The notes: generated by a model from the letters alone, not told the origin. Numbered from the stretch's first letter, positions 51,619 through 60,875 are shown. The stretch is DNA of 64,000 nt from Ewingella sp963519305 (GCA_963519305.1 CAUQMS010000021.1:1-64000); one strand, 5' to 3'. Made by a program: numbers and translations.

Positions 51619-52187
51619 TGATGAAATGGATACCTGTCGTCTTAGCATTATTTCTGACTGCCTGTAGCAGCAGTAACCAGAAAACTTACTATCAGCTGCC
51701 GGTACTCGGCAACGCTACGGCGGCAACCAGCGGCAGCATGGTGCTGCAAGGCGAGCAACGCCAGTTGTGGGTTGAACATGTCAGCGTCGCGGACTATCTG
51801 GCAGGAAATGGTCTGGTTTTCCAGACTAACGATGTTCAGTACGTACTGACGCAAAACAACCTGTGGGCCAGTCCGTTAGACCAGCAACTCCAGCAGTCGC
51901 TGGTGACCTATCTGGGGCGTGACCTGCCAGGACGTATTGTATCGGCACAACCTGCCAGCAACACTGAACAGGACGTGCTTAACGTCAATGTCACGGGCTT
52001 CCATGGACGCTATGACGGCTCAGCCCTGATCAGCGGAAGCTGGGTGCTGACGCGCAACGGACAGACGATTCAGCGCAGTTTCAATCTGGTCCTCAAGCAG
52101 AAAGAAGATGGCTATGATGCATTGGTGCGTACGCTGGCAGCCGGTTGGCAGCAAGAAGCGGGCCAGATAGCCAGTCAGGTAAGATGA
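51618..52187 (+). CDS. pqiC: Outer membrane lipoprotein PqiC
   Basis: The 189-residue lipoprotein has a lipobox LTAC with Cys 16 following a short hydrophobic signal, and an ABC-type transport auxiliary (DUF330/PqiC) domain. The residues after the Cys (SSSNQ) favour transport to the outer membrane. It completes the PqiABC bridge; start and stop with pqiB overlap by one base. A clear terminator follows. Confidence 0.95.
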   Translation: MMKWIPVVLALFLTACSSSNQKTYYQLPVLGNATAATSGSMVLQGEQRQLWVEHVSVADYLAGNGLVFQTNDVQYVLTQNNLWASPLDQQLQQSLVTYLGRDLPGRIVSAQPASNTEQDVLNVNVTGFHGRYDGSALISGSWVLTRNGQTIQRSFNLVLKQKEDGYDALVRTLAAGWQQEAGQIASQVR

Positions 52188-52225
52188 ACATTTTTTAAGC
52201 TTAATTTTATTTAAGCTAAATGATA

Positions 52226-52265
52226 AAAATCCCGGACTCTGATCTTTCAGTGTTCGGGATTTTTT
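52226..52265 (+). terminator. Intrinsic terminator of pqiABC
   Basis: AAAATCCCG / CGGGATTTT, with adjacent pairing toward the loop, is followed by TTTTTA. Confidence 0.85.
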
Positions 52266-52463
52266 ATTGATGATCAGCCAGATGAGGTTTGTGTGGCACG
52301 ATTAGCTCGCGTGCAATCAGATAAAATAGCTCACAAATATGACATTGGCGTGAAATTTGCGCATTGACCTCTCCGGCGATAGCGGCTATTTGTTAAGTGT
52401 GGACGCAGATGCGGCCCACTGTTTTCTTTCCACCTGAACCTGAATAAATGAGGGAAATAAGGC

Positions 52464-52631
52464 ATGAAGAGACAAAAACGCGATCGCCTGGAACGGGCAT
52501 TATCACGTGGTTACCAAGCCGGAATAGGCGGGCGTTCGAAAGAGATTTGCCCCTATCAATCATTAGATGCCCGATCGCATTGGCTCGGGGGTTGGCGACA
52601 AGCCATGGAGGACAGGGCAGTTACCGCATAA
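52464..52631 (+). CDS. rmf: Ribosome modulation factor
   Basis: This 55-residue basic protein reads MKRQKRDRLERALSRGYQAG and contains GGRSKEICPYQ and HWLGGWRQAMEDR, nearly the same as E. coli RMF. RMF binds 70S ribosomes in stationary phase and drives 100S dimer formation. The short gene is hidden by longer frames in other phases. GGGAAATAAGG upstream acts as the ribosome site. In E. coli it is under ppGpp control. A hairpin terminator follows and fabA lies downstream on the other strand. Confidence 0.97.
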   Translation: MKRQKRDRLERALSRGYQAGIGGRSKEICPYQSLDARSHWLGGWRQAMEDRAVTA

Positions 52632-52656
52632 GCGGAGCCCTGTCAGAAAAAGGAAC

Positions 52657-52684
52657 AACCTCCGCTACGGGCGGAGGTTTTCGT
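52657..52684 (+). terminator. Intrinsic terminator after rmf
   Basis: AACCTCCGC / GCGGAGGTT with the loop TACGG is followed by TTCGTTTC. Confidence 0.8.
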
Positions 52685-52715
52685 TTCTGCGTGAAATAAA
52701 CATTTATTGCAGACA

Positions 52716-52750
52716 TAAAAAAACGAATACGTTGCCGTATTCGTTTTTTT
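52716..52750. terminator. Bidirectional terminator, mainly of fabA
   Basis: AAAAACGAATACG-TTGC-CGTATTCGTTTTT is a perfect stem with A and T runs on its sides. It lies 18 bp after the fabA stop. Confidence 0.88.
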
Positions 52751-52768
52751 AGGAGAACAGCCAGGCTC

Positions 52769-53287
52769 TTAGAAAGCAGCGGCGTCTTTGAAGAGTCCCA
52801 CTTTGAGGTCCGTGGCGGTATAGATAACCACGCCATCAACCAGCACTTCGCCATCAGCCACGCCCATGATCAGTTTACGATTGATCACGCGTTTAAAGTT
52901 CAGGCGGTAGGTAACCACTTTTGCCGTCGGTAATACCTGACCAGTGAATTTAACTTCACCGACACCCAGTGCGCGGCCTTTGCCTTCGCCACCGAGCCAG
53001 CCCAGATAGAAACCAACCAGTTGCCACATCGCATCCAGACCCAGACAACCTGGCATCACCGGGTCACCGATGAAATGGCAGCCGAAGAACCACAAATCGG
53101 GATTGATATCCAGCTCTGCTTCCACATAGCCTTTGCCATGGGTGCCGCCGTCTTCTTGCATTTTGACGATGCGATCCATCATCAACATGTTGCCAGATGG
53201 CAATGGCGGGCCACCGGCACCGAAAAGTTCGCTACGGCCAGAGGCTACGAGGTCTTCTTTCGTATAGGAATCGCGTTTATCTACCAT
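52769..53287 (-). CDS. fabA: 3-hydroxydecanoyl-ACP dehydratase/isomerase
   Basis: The 172-residue hotdog-fold enzyme has the catalytic His 71 in FFGCHFIGDPVMPG and Asp 85 in LGLDAMWQ. It dehydrates 3-hydroxydecanoyl-ACP and isomerises the product to start unsaturated fatty acid synthesis. Upstream DNA contains FabR-like and FadR-like sites next to each other, as in E. coli. It is on the minus strand between rmf and lonH. Intact. Confidence 0.98.
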   Translation of the reverse strand: MVDKRDSYTKEDLVASGRSELFGAGGPPLPSGNMLMMDRIVKMQEDGGTHGKGYVEAELDINPDLWFFGCHFIGDPVMPGCLGLDAMWQLVGFYLGWLGGEGKGRALGVGEVKFTGQVLPTAKVVTYRLNFKRVINRKLIMGVADGEVLVDGVVIYTATDLKVGLFKDAAAF

Positions 53288-53325
53288 GTTCTATGTAAGC
53301 CTTATTTTATTGAAGGACGGAGTTT

Positions 53326-53343
53326 AGCTAACAGGTGTAAGCT
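53326..53343. promoter_or_regulatory. FabR-type operator upstream of fabA
   Basis: On the minus strand AGCTTACACCTGTTAGCT is a near-palindrome matching the AGCGTACANNTGTTCGCT-type FabR site. FabR represses fabA and fabB when unsaturated acyl chains are abundant. Confidence 0.7.
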
Positions 53344-53344
53344 G

Positions 53345-53361
53345 AACAACTCCGATCAGCT
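53345..53361. promoter_or_regulatory. FadR-type site upstream of fabA
   Basis: On the minus strand AGCTGATCGGAGTTGTT fits the FadR pattern ANCTGGTCNGACCNGNT with three mismatches. It lies directly upstream of the FabR-like site and overlaps the end of lonH. In E. coli FadR activates fabA from this place. Confidence 0.6.
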
Positions 53362-55122
53362 GCGGCTGAACCAGTTCAACCAGCGAAGTGGCCAAGGGTA
53401 ACGGTGGCGATCTTGTGGCAGAGCCAGCACGATACGTTCCTGAATCAAGCCCAGTAAGCTTGGGCGCACTTCTTCAGCCTGTTCTTCGTACGAGTAAATC
53501 AATCCGGTCAGGATAGGCAGCGCTTCTGCTGCATTATCAACTGCCCATAAATGGAACTGCCCTTCGCGAACAGCCTCCAGTACCTGTGGATGCAGGCACA
53601 GATTACGCACGTTGCTGGTGGGCAGAATGACCCCTTGCTTGCCGGTCAAGCCGCGGCGCTGACAAACTTCGAAGAAGCCTTCGATTTTCTCATTCACGCC
53701 GCCAATAGGTTGTACGTTACCAAACTGGTCAACGGAGCCGGTCACAGCAATCTGCTGATTGATCGGCTGCAGTGACAGTGCACTGACCAGTGCACAAAGT
53801 TCAGCCAACGACGCGCTGTCTCCATCTACCTCGCCATAGGACTGTTCGAAAACAATCGATGCGGCGAAGGGCAGAGGCTGGTCAAGCTCCAGCTCAGAAA
53901 TCAGGAATGCCTGCATAATCATCATGCCTTTAGCATGCAGGTTACCGCCCAATTCTGCTTTACGTTCGACATCAGTGAACTCACCGTCACCGGTGTGTAC
54001 GACACAGCTTATGCGGGAAGGTTCACCGAAGGCACGCGGATGGCCCGGATATTCCAGCACCGATAGACCGTTAATTTGACCAATGACTTCGCCTTCGGTT
54101 TCAATGCGGATCTGCCCGAGTTCAATTTCATCTTGCATACGCTCTTGCAAATAGCTTTCACGCCATGCTCGGGCATTGATAGCGGCTTCAAAAGCTTTCA
54201 AACTAAGTTGTTCGTCTTCGTTGTATAACGCCGCTTCGGTGAGCTGAGCGCCAAGCCACGAGGGGCAAAGTGTGAGGCTACCCTGATCGGTGCTGTACCG
54301 GACGGCAAGCCTGAGCAGAGCAGGCCAGGCGTCCGGTGCCAGACGGGGGATCTCCAGCTCATCAGCCAGCGTATTAATATAACCACACCATGTTTCCATA
54401 TCGCTCGGTTCAGTGAGCGGCAGGTCTGCTTCGAATTCGCCATATACGGCAGATTCAAGCAGCTCTGATTCCATCTCATTGAATTCGCCCAGCGAAACGC
54501 GATCGCCAACCAGAATCAGACGGAGATCCAGAGGCATTGACGGAATGGAAACAGGAAGCGGACGGCTTTCATCCGGAGATGTCCAGTGATACCAACCCTG
54601 CGTGATCATCTGCTTGAGGCGCAACCACATCAGCGGTTGGGCAAGCAGGGAGCGTACAGAAAGGACGAGCACACCACCATTCACCTGATGAATCAGGCCT
54701 GGCTCAAGTAGAATCTGATCTTTGTACAGGCGGACACAGCCAAACAACTGCTCTGACTCAATCCACTCCTGAAAATGGCAGGTGAGTTTTGCCGCAAAAG
54801 CGTCATCAGCAGATTGCGCGGGCTGAAGGGTGATTTGGCTGCCGTCGATAAGATATCGGGAGCCAACGACCTCTTCCTGCTCAGGCAGGATCTCTTTAAC
54901 GACATCTGTGATACGCGACAAATACTCACGACTTTCCAGCGCTTTAATCGTCATAAAGCGCGGACGGGAGAGCGGATGACAAAACAGCGTTAAACCATTT
55001 TCCAGTCTTGGCTGTATAGCCGAAAAATCAACTGGGGCCAACTCAGCAGCCGTTGCGAATGTTGCCTCGTAAGGCGCGGTATCGGGCAGTAATAGCTGCC
55101 AATCAAGTCGGTTATTGGTCAA
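53356..55122 (-). CDS. lonH: Lon-family protease homologue YcbZ (LonH)
   Basis: The 588-residue protein has a degenerate N-terminal/AAA region and a C-terminal Lon protease domain. The catalytic dyad is Ser 436 in VDGDSASLAEL and Lys 479 in PIGGVNEKIEGFF. Walker A is not recognisable, so ATP dependence is doubtful. This LonB/LonH type is conserved beside fabA in enterobacteria, but its substrates are poorly known. It is minus strand, divergent from matP. Intact. Confidence 0.92.
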   Translation of the reverse strand: MTNNRLDWQLLLPDTAPYEATFATAAELAPVDFSAIQPRLENGLTLFCHPLSRPRFMTIKALESREYLSRITDVVKEILPEQEEVVGSRYLIDGSQITLQPAQSADDAFAAKLTCHFQEWIESEQLFGCVRLYKDQILLEPGLIHQVNGGVLVLSVRSLLAQPLMWLRLKQMITQGWYHWTSPDESRPLPVSIPSMPLDLRLILVGDRVSLGEFNEMESELLESAVYGEFEADLPLTEPSDMETWCGYINTLADELEIPRLAPDAWPALLRLAVRYSTDQGSLTLCPSWLGAQLTEAALYNEDEQLSLKAFEAAINARAWRESYLQERMQDEIELGQIRIETEGEVIGQINGLSVLEYPGHPRAFGEPSRISCVVHTGDGEFTDVERKAELGGNLHAKGMMIMQAFLISELELDQPLPFAASIVFEQSYGEVDGDSASLAELCALVSALSLQPINQQIAVTGSVDQFGNVQPIGGVNEKIEGFFEVCQRRGLTGKQGVILPTSNVRNLCLHPQVLEAVREGQFHLWAVDNAAEALPILTGLIYSYEEQAEEVRPSLLGLIQERIVLALPQDRHRYPWPLRWLNWFSRS

Positions 55123-55332
55123 TGTGTTAGCTGTGATCTTTAAAAAGGGAAAGGGCGATTATACAAGAATTAACACGGCTGCATACAGAGAGAGTCATGG
55201 TTAAGACCTTCGTCACTGTAGAGTAGGCTCGTCCGTGCAAATATTGAGCAGGAAGGCATGATTTATTTGCAGTGAAAAATGAAATAAAGCTGTTATGCTT
55301 AACAAAGTTACGGGGTCACAGAAGAGCTCACA

Positions 55333-55788
55333 ATGAAATATCAGCAATTGGAAAATCTTGAGAGCGGTTGGAAATGGAAGTACCTGGTAAAGAAGCATCG
55401 TGAAGGCGAACGTATTACCCGGCATATTGAAAACAGCGCCGCTCAGGATGCTGTCGATGAACTTCTAAAGTTAGAAAATGAACCAGTAAGAGTTCTGGAA
55501 TGGATCGCCAATAACATGAATGTGGCTTTAGAGAACCGCCTGAAGCAGACCATTCGTGCCCGGCGTAAACGTCATTTCAATTCAGAACATCAACATACTC
55601 GCAAGAAATCGATCGACCTCGAATTTTTAGTCTGGCAACGACTGGCCGGTTTGGCCCAGCGCCGTGGTGCAACGCTATCCGATACTATTATCCAGTTATT
55701 GGAAGATGCAGAGCGTAAAGAAAAATACGCGACCCAAATGTCATCTCTCAAAGAAGACCTGCAGCAAATCCTCGGTAATAAAGAGTAG
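55333..55788 (+). CDS. matP: Macrodomain Ter protein MatP
   Basis: The 151-residue DNA-binding protein begins MKYQQLENLESGWKWKYLVK and has an N-terminal four-helix bundle, a ribbon-helix-helix element (KKSIDLEFLVWQRLAGLAQRRGATLSD region) and a C-terminal coiled coil. MatP binds matS sites in the Ter domain, excludes MukBEF from it and links it to the divisome through ZapB. It is encoded in the same window as MukBEF and ZapC. Intact. Confidence 0.96.
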   Translation: MKYQQLENLESGWKWKYLVKKHREGERITRHIENSAAQDAVDELLKLENEPVRVLEWIANNMNVALENRLKQTIRARRKRHFNSEHQHTRKKSIDLEFLVWQRLAGLAQRRGATLSDTIIQLLEDAERKEKYATQMSSLKEDLQQILGNKE

Positions 55789-55853
55789 TTCAAATCGGGT
55801 GCTTCATCGCACCTGGCTTACCCGCCTGATTCTCATGCCAAATTCAAACATAA

Positions 55854-55879
55854 AAAAACCCCGCCTGAGCGGGGTTTTT
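55854..55879. terminator. Bidirectional terminator between matP and ompA
   Basis: AAAAACCCCGC-CTGA-GCGGGGTTTTT is an 11-bp perfect stem with A and T runs. Confidence 0.9.
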
Positions 55880-55915
55880 AATATCTGTGGTTAAACAGTC
55901 TTAAAGCGGGATGAC

Positions 55916-56995
55916 TTAAGCCTGAGGCTGAGTCACAACGTCTTTGATACCTTTAACTTCGATTTCTACGCGACGATCTGGTGCCAGGCAAGCGATCTGA
56001 GCCTTAGTAGCACGGCCAGATTTGTAGCCACAGGTGTTGCCAGTGATTGAGTTAGTTTCGCCCATGCCACGTGCAGAGATTTTATCTGACGGGATGCCTT
56101 TAGAAACTAAGTAATCAACAACAGTTTGAGCGCGTTGCTCAGACAGTTTCTGGTTAGACTGCTCAGAACCGACTGCATCGGTGTAACCCAGAACTACAAC
56201 AGAACCGTCTTTAGGATCCATAGAGCTCAATTGGGTGTACAGCTGATCCAGAGCCTGTTGGCCTTCTGGTTTCAGGCTAGATTTGCCGAAGGTGAACAGA
56301 ACGTCTGACTTCAGAGTGAACTTTTTGGTTTCAACTACTGGAGCTGGAGCTGGTGCCGGAGCAACAACTGGAGCTGCTGCAACGTCCTGACCGAAACGGT
56401 AAGAAACACCAACAGACAGCATTGCGTTATCAGGACGTGCACCAACCGTAGCAGCATCACCGATGTTGTTAACCCACTGGTAATCCAGACGAGTAGCCCA
56501 GTTTTTGGTTACAGCATATTCGAAACCAACGGCTGCCAGTGGAGAAACACCAGTGTCGTGATCGCTTACGCGGTCGCCAGTTGCGCCAAAGTTGCCTTTG
56601 GAGTCTGCACGCCAAACCATACCACCCAGACGAGTGTAGATGTCCAGATCGTCAGTCAGTGGGTAGCTCAGTTTAGCAGCCAGTTGAACGCCTTGCGCTT
56701 TGAAAGCACCGTTGTTCACGTCGCCTTTGTAAGGCATGCGGCCAAGCCAGTCATATCCCATTTCAAAGCCCAGGTACTGGTTGGCTTGGTAACCTACAAA
56801 CGCACCTGCACCCAGTTGGCTGTCGTGGGTAGGGCCATTGCCGATACCTTCGTAAGCATTTGCGAAACCAGTGTCATGGTATTGGGACCAGCCCAATTTA
56901 CCACCGGTGTACCAGGTGTTATCGTTCGGGGCAGCTTGCGCTACGGTTGCGAAACCTGCCAGTGCCACTGCTAATGCGATAGCTGTCTTTTTCAT
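55916..56995 (-). CDS. ompA: Outer membrane protein A
   Basis: The 359-residue precursor has the signal peptide MKKTAIALAVALAGFATVAQA and an N-terminal eight-strand barrel beginning APNDNTWYTGGKLGWSQYH. A Pro/Ala-rich linker (APVVAPAPAPAPVVE) follows, then the C-terminal OmpA-like peptidoglycan-binding domain with GYTDAVGSEQSNQKLSEQRA and the NTCGYK/IACLAPDRRVE disulfide pair. It joins the outer membrane to the wall. The leader and the ribosome region match E. coli. Intact. Confidence 0.98.
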   Translation of the reverse strand: MKKTAIALAVALAGFATVAQAAPNDNTWYTGGKLGWSQYHDTGFANAYEGIGNGPTHDSQLGAGAFVGYQANQYLGFEMGYDWLGRMPYKGDVNNGAFKAQGVQLAAKLSYPLTDDLDIYTRLGGMVWRADSKGNFGATGDRVSDHDTGVSPLAAVGFEYAVTKNWATRLDYQWVNNIGDAATVGARPDNAMLSVGVSYRFGQDVAAAPVVAPAPAPAPVVETKKFTLKSDVLFTFGKSSLKPEGQQALDQLYTQLSSMDPKDGSVVVLGYTDAVGSEQSNQKLSEQRAQTVVDYLVSKGIPSDKISARGMGETNSITGNTCGYKSGRATKAQIACLAPDRRVEIEVKGIKDVVTQPQA

Positions 56996-57140
56996 TTTTG
57001 CGCCTCGTTATCATCCAAATGGGCCAATTGAGCTTTAAGCATTTTAAGCCCTTGGTTAAAATCCTTGAGCCAAAGTTATTGCTTCCGTTAAGAACTTTGC
57101 CACTTTACGTTGGCATTATAGAGCAACCTTGGCGTTGTAA
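56996..57140 (-). promoter_or_regulatory. ompA promoter and long leader with MicA-type site
   Basis: TATAAT at 57115-57120 (minus strand) is a strong -10, giving a leader of about 113 nt. The end of the leader reads GATAACGAGGCGCAAAAATG, essentially the E. coli sequence where the MicA small RNA pairs over the ribosome site. Confidence 0.65.
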
Positions 57141-57355
57141 AGTCTACAACGTGGCGAGAAACTTACAAGCTTGATATGGCAACAGCAAGGAAAAAAAGGC
57201 TAAAACGTACACATTTCTTAACATGTTTGGCTATTTGTTGACGAAACTTTGGGGTTGCTTGCACCTTCTTAGCCCATTTTTACCGACAAAAACGCACTTT
57301 TTAGCATAATTCACTAGAAAACCCTTTATTTTCATCAGAACATTCCTAATTTGAA
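57141..57355 (-). other. Non-coding region between sulA and the ompA promoter
   Basis: No gene was seen. The region includes the upstream part of the ompA promoter on the minus strand and the 3' side of sulA. No clear terminator was found for sulA. Confidence 0.4.
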
Positions 57356-57862
57356 CTAATGGTATACGGAGGACTGAATTTTTGCGATTGGTTGCTGTCC
57401 ATGACCTGAGATTGCATCATTAGTGGGTCTCATAATAAATCCGTAAGCCCCTCCTTGAACTGCCGCTAATCGCAATCTTTCACGCTCTGCATTCGTCAAA
57501 TCGGGCAACCATCCAAGTACTACGCTGTAGTTTCCTGTCAGCAAAGCTTTTTCCATCGCATCCACAGTCGACATCGCATTAATTTGGCTAACCTGGACTA
57601 TTTTCCCAACGGGGAGACCTGATTGAGAGATCCAATGGCGGCTGAGTTTTTGTTGTGGGGTGAGCCACAACAGCCAGCGCGATTGCATCCCGAGATGCTG
57701 CAATAAAGGTAGAAGTAACTGGGACAAGGCTGGTTGGCTCTCGCTATAGACGAACTCAGTGATCAGACCATTATTTGTCGATATCGGTTGAGTAGCGCTC
57801 GGTGAATTTGTAGAAAGCGCCTGATGACTGAAACGATGAATTTCCTGGTATTGAGTTCGCAT
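57356..57862 (-). CDS. sulA: SOS cell division inhibitor SulA
   Basis: The start at 57862 (MRTQYQEIHRFSHQALSTNS) gives 168 residues, near E. coli's 169. A longer frame to 57952 would run through the LexA box and is rejected. Conserved blocks SQLLLPLLQHLGMQSRWLLWLTPQQKLSR, TGNYSVVLGWLPD and GFIMRP are seen. SulA binds FtsZ and blocks division during SOS and is degraded by Lon. GGCGGGG is the ribosome site. It lies upstream of ompA as in E. coli. Intact. Confidence 0.95.
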   Translation of the reverse strand: MRTQYQEIHRFSHQALSTNSPSATQPISTNNGLITEFVYSESQPALSQLLLPLLQHLGMQSRWLLWLTPQQKLSRHWISQSGLPVGKIVQVSQINAMSTVDAMEKALLTGNYSVVLGWLPDLTNAERERLRLAAVQGGAYGFIMRPTNDAISGHGQQPIAKIQSSVYH

Positions 57863-57882
57863 GTTATGCCCCGCCAGTGAGT

Positions 57883-57902
57883 TACTGTATGGATGTACAG
57901 TA
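57883..57902. promoter_or_regulatory. LexA box of sulA
   Basis: On the minus strand TACTGTACATCCATACAGTA is a full SOS box, to my knowledge identical to the one at E. coli sulA, 21 bp before the start codon. Confidence 0.93.
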
Positions 57903-58081
57903 CTCGTTGGTTGGGCAAAGATCAACCCAAATTTTTCCAAGAAATCTCGCATATTTTGAAGGCAAACTCATGTAAACGCATTTTCTGTTTGGCGCTCAGA
58001 CTGACTTTGCGTATTTTGCATTTAGTTGCCCACGTAACTAAAGAAAAGTACATTTAAGTCTACTCAAGGAAGGATATCGCA

Positions 58082-58708
58082 ATGATTAATCAATCAAAAA
58101 AAAGGATTTCTGAATCTAAGCAATGTTTCGCTTCGCTAGGAAACATACATTCCAGATCTCAGTTCGGTGGCTACAGTCTTTCTGCGAATGGCATCATGTT
58201 TGCACTCGTCTCCGAGGGGGAGCTCTATCTGCGGGCCACCACGGAAAATGAAAAACTCTTCAGCTTTATGGGGATGGAATCCCTGATTTACCGTAAAAGA
58301 GGGATCGCGATTTCATTACGCTATTTCAAAGTGAGCCAGAGCCTTTGGGAGGAACCGGAACGGCTTTTAGCGTTGGCAAAAAGTTCACTGGACGGGATGC
58401 TTAACGACATTAGTACGAAGAAAAATGGGGATGCGAGACTCAAAGATTTGCCGAATATCAGTCTGAATCTTGAGCGTTTACTTTGGCAGGTAGGGATCTC
58501 CAGCTCTTCGGAACTAAGGGCACAGGGCGCGTGTACCACCTATTTAAAGTTATGTTCCGTTAAGCCGAATATCGGGTTAAATGTGTTGATGGCGCTTGAA
58601 GGGGCAATATTGGGGTTTCATGAAGCGGCGTTGCCTCATGACGCCCGTATTCTGCTGACGCAATGGTTTATATCGCATCAGGCGCTGACGTCGTCGCCAG
58701 CGCACTGA
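58082..58708 (+). CDS. sxy: Competence regulator Sxy (TfoX)
   Basis: The 208-residue protein has the TfoX N-terminal domain (SRSQFGGYSLSANGIMFALVSEGELYLR) and the TfoX C-terminal domain (LPNISLNLERLLWQVGISSSSELRAQG). With CRP it activates CRP-S promoters of competence genes. ComEC, one such target class, is in this window. AAGGAAGGAT is the ribosome site. The gene converges with yccS with 25 bp between the stops. Intact. Confidence 0.94.
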   Translation: MINQSKKRISESKQCFASLGNIHSRSQFGGYSLSANGIMFALVSEGELYLRATTENEKLFSFMGMESLIYRKRGIAISLRYFKVSQSLWEEPERLLALAKSSLDGMLNDISTKKNGDARLKDLPNISLNLERLLWQVGISSSSELRAQGACTTYLKLCSVKPNIGLNVLMALEGAILGFHEAALPHDARILLTQWFISHQALTSSPAH

Positions 58709-58733
58709 CACCTGTTTGCGGGGATCGGAAATT

Positions 58734-60875
58734 TTACGCGTTGGTAACCGGCAGAATTTTGCTGTTAAGGTCGGTGAGTTCAGGAAGATGAGCCACAAGC
58801 AGGCCAATTTGCTGTAAGACCAGCTGCTCTTTACTGTCCGACTCGGTGGTGCGCAGCTGAATGCGCGCCATCAACTGTTCCAGCGCTTGCTGAATACGTC
58901 CCGATTCCGAAGGTTCATGATGTAATGCACCATCGACGCAGCATGCTGCGTCATCCAGCAGCCGTAGGGTTTCTGCATCATGTAACTTCTCTCGATGTGC
59001 GCCGAGTGCGGAGATATAGCTCAGCATGGTGTGATTCAGGCACAGCAGGCGGAACGCCGCCTCAAGCGTATCCGAATCATTATTTTTTTCGGAGGTCATA
59101 TTTGAGACAACGGATGCCAGTTCTGCATCACAGTTATGTGCGTCACGCCTCGCCAGCCGGTAATCCAGCCCATTGTCTTTACCCTGGTGATATTGAACCA
59201 GAATGGCATCAAGATAACGGCAATTGGCGGTGAACGTTCTTTCTACCACCGAAGGCAGTTGCCTGAACTTCCAATCCGGCCAGATAAAACTCACGGCTGC
59301 CCACGCGATACCACAACCAATAAGCGTATCAATAATACGTGGAATGGCGATTTCGAATCCTTCACCCAACAGGTTAAAGCACAGTAGAACCAGCAGAGTG
59401 ATAAACATCGTGGCATGTGCGTACTGCACATTGCGAAAGGCAAAGAACAGCACGCCGCTGATGACAATCAGCACCATCTGGCCTTCGATAGAAGGAACGA
59501 AATATAAAATGGGAATACCCAGCGCAATCCCGGCCAAAGTGCCAATGATCCTCAACGCCAGACGGCGGCGGGTGGCGTTGTAGTTTGGTTGGCAAACAAA
59601 CAGGCTGGTGAGCAAAATCCAATAGCCGTGACTCAACCCGCTGATCTGAATAAATCCGTAACCGATGACCAGCACAATCGACATACGGATGGCGTGGCGG
59701 AATAGGGCGGATTTCGGGGTCAGATGCCGGGATATGCGTAACCAGATGTCCTCAAAACCAGTGAGTTTATTTTCTGCAAACGGGCTTTTTCCATCCTGGT
59801 TCTCAGGTAATGTCTGCTCGGATTCAATACTGGCCAGTTGAGCATCGATGGCGCGTAAGTTACGAAGTAAATGACGCAGTGCCTGGAGCATTTCACGGTG
59901 TTTTGCCTGGGCATCAAGGCGCAGCAGGGCTTCGTCAAGGCGGGAAAACGCCCGTTCGAACTGAGTATTATGAGAATATTTCTGCCGGTAAAGAATGGAT
60001 TGCGAAAGTTGCATACAGGCGCGGGCCTGCATACTCATCAGGCGCTGAAAGCGGAACAAAATGTCGCTGTGATGAAACTGTTCACTAAGCTTTTTATATT
60101 GCACATGAGAGGAGCTTGCCCGCTCGTGAATATCCTGTACCACAAAATAGTAATGCAGCGTTCTGCGCGTTCCTTTCTGCCCCCTGTCGCCTTTCAGACG
60201 GGTTTGCAGCGTATTTTTAGTCTGATTAAGTGTGGCAACCAACTGGCCGTTGGCCATTGCCAACTCCACCAACTGTTTCTTGTTATCACCTTCCTGATCG
60301 GGGTCGAACAGCGCGGCTTTGGCTTCCAGGTAATGTGCCAAATGCTGATAGCAGCGCGAAATCAAATCCTGTAAAGGGCGGATCGGATAGAGGATGTGTC
60401 CGGCTAGCGTCAGCAGGTTGTACCAGATCGCCCCGCACAACAGCAGTACCGGTTGCTGATACCAGACGTGATACATGCTGGTGCCGAGCATGGTGTAAAC
60501 CGCAATGAGCAGTGCGCCGAAGGCAATCGTGGCATAGCGTTGTCCCAGTGCACCTAACAGAATAAAACCGCAGGTAGAGACCATCAGCCCTAAGGCAAAA
60601 AACCAGGGGTAAGGGAACAGCAATTCGATTGACGCCGACGCAATGAAAAAGCAGACCAGAGTGATCAGCAAATTGCGTAACCGGCCAGTCAGCCTGTCAT
60701 CAAGATCTGCCAGCGCGGCCGCCACCACGCCCAGCGTTAACGGGATGGTTAATTTCGGCAGATGAAGCCACCACGGCACCGCCGCTGCCCCGGTAAGCGT
60801 GATAAATATACGGATGTAATAAAGCACATTGCTGTTATAGGCAAAACGCCTCAGACCCGGAGCAAAAGAGAGCAC
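58734..60875 (-). CDS. yccS: YccS, FUSC-family inner membrane protein
   Basis: GTG at 60875 (LSFAPGLRRFAYNSNVLYYIRIF after the start) is chosen because GTGGAG lies six bases upstream and the following LYYIRIFI aligns with E. coli YccS LYYARIFI; 713 residues result (E. coli 717). The frame is open further to 61232 but that part is antisense-like and overlaps yccF. Two sets of membrane helices flank cytoplasmic segments; the FUSC (fusaric acid resistance-like) domain has GYWILLTSLFVCQPNYNATRRRL. Its substrate is unknown. Intact. Confidence 0.92.
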   Translation of the reverse strand: MLSFAPGLRRFAYNSNVLYYIRIFITLTGAAAVPWWLHLPKLTIPLTLGVVAAALADLDDRLTGRLRNLLITLVCFFIASASIELLFPYPWFFALGLMVSTCGFILLGALGQRYATIAFGALLIAVYTMLGTSMYHVWYQQPVLLLCGAIWYNLLTLAGHILYPIRPLQDLISRCYQHLAHYLEAKAALFDPDQEGDNKKQLVELAMANGQLVATLNQTKNTLQTRLKGDRGQKGTRRTLHYYFVVQDIHERASSSHVQYKKLSEQFHHSDILFRFQRLMSMQARACMQLSQSILYRQKYSHNTQFERAFSRLDEALLRLDAQAKHREMLQALRHLLRNLRAIDAQLASIESEQTLPENQDGKSPFAENKLTGFEDIWLRISRHLTPKSALFRHAIRMSIVLVIGYGFIQISGLSHGYWILLTSLFVCQPNYNATRRRLALRIIGTLAGIALGIPILYFVPSIEGQMVLIVISGVLFFAFRNVQYAHATMFITLLVLLCFNLLGEGFEIAIPRIIDTLIGCGIAWAAVSFIWPDWKFRQLPSVVERTFTANCRYLDAILVQYHQGKDNGLDYRLARRDAHNCDAELASVVSNMTSEKNNDSDTLEAAFRLLCLNHTMLSYISALGAHREKLHDAETLRLLDDAACCVDGALHHEPSESGRIQQALEQLMARIQLRTTESDSKEQLVLQQIGLLVAHLPELTDLNSKILPVTNA

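Noticed and set aside
57863..57952. Longer SulA start at 57952
   Set aside because: It would place the LexA box inside the coding region; the start at 57862 has a ribosome site and gives the family length.
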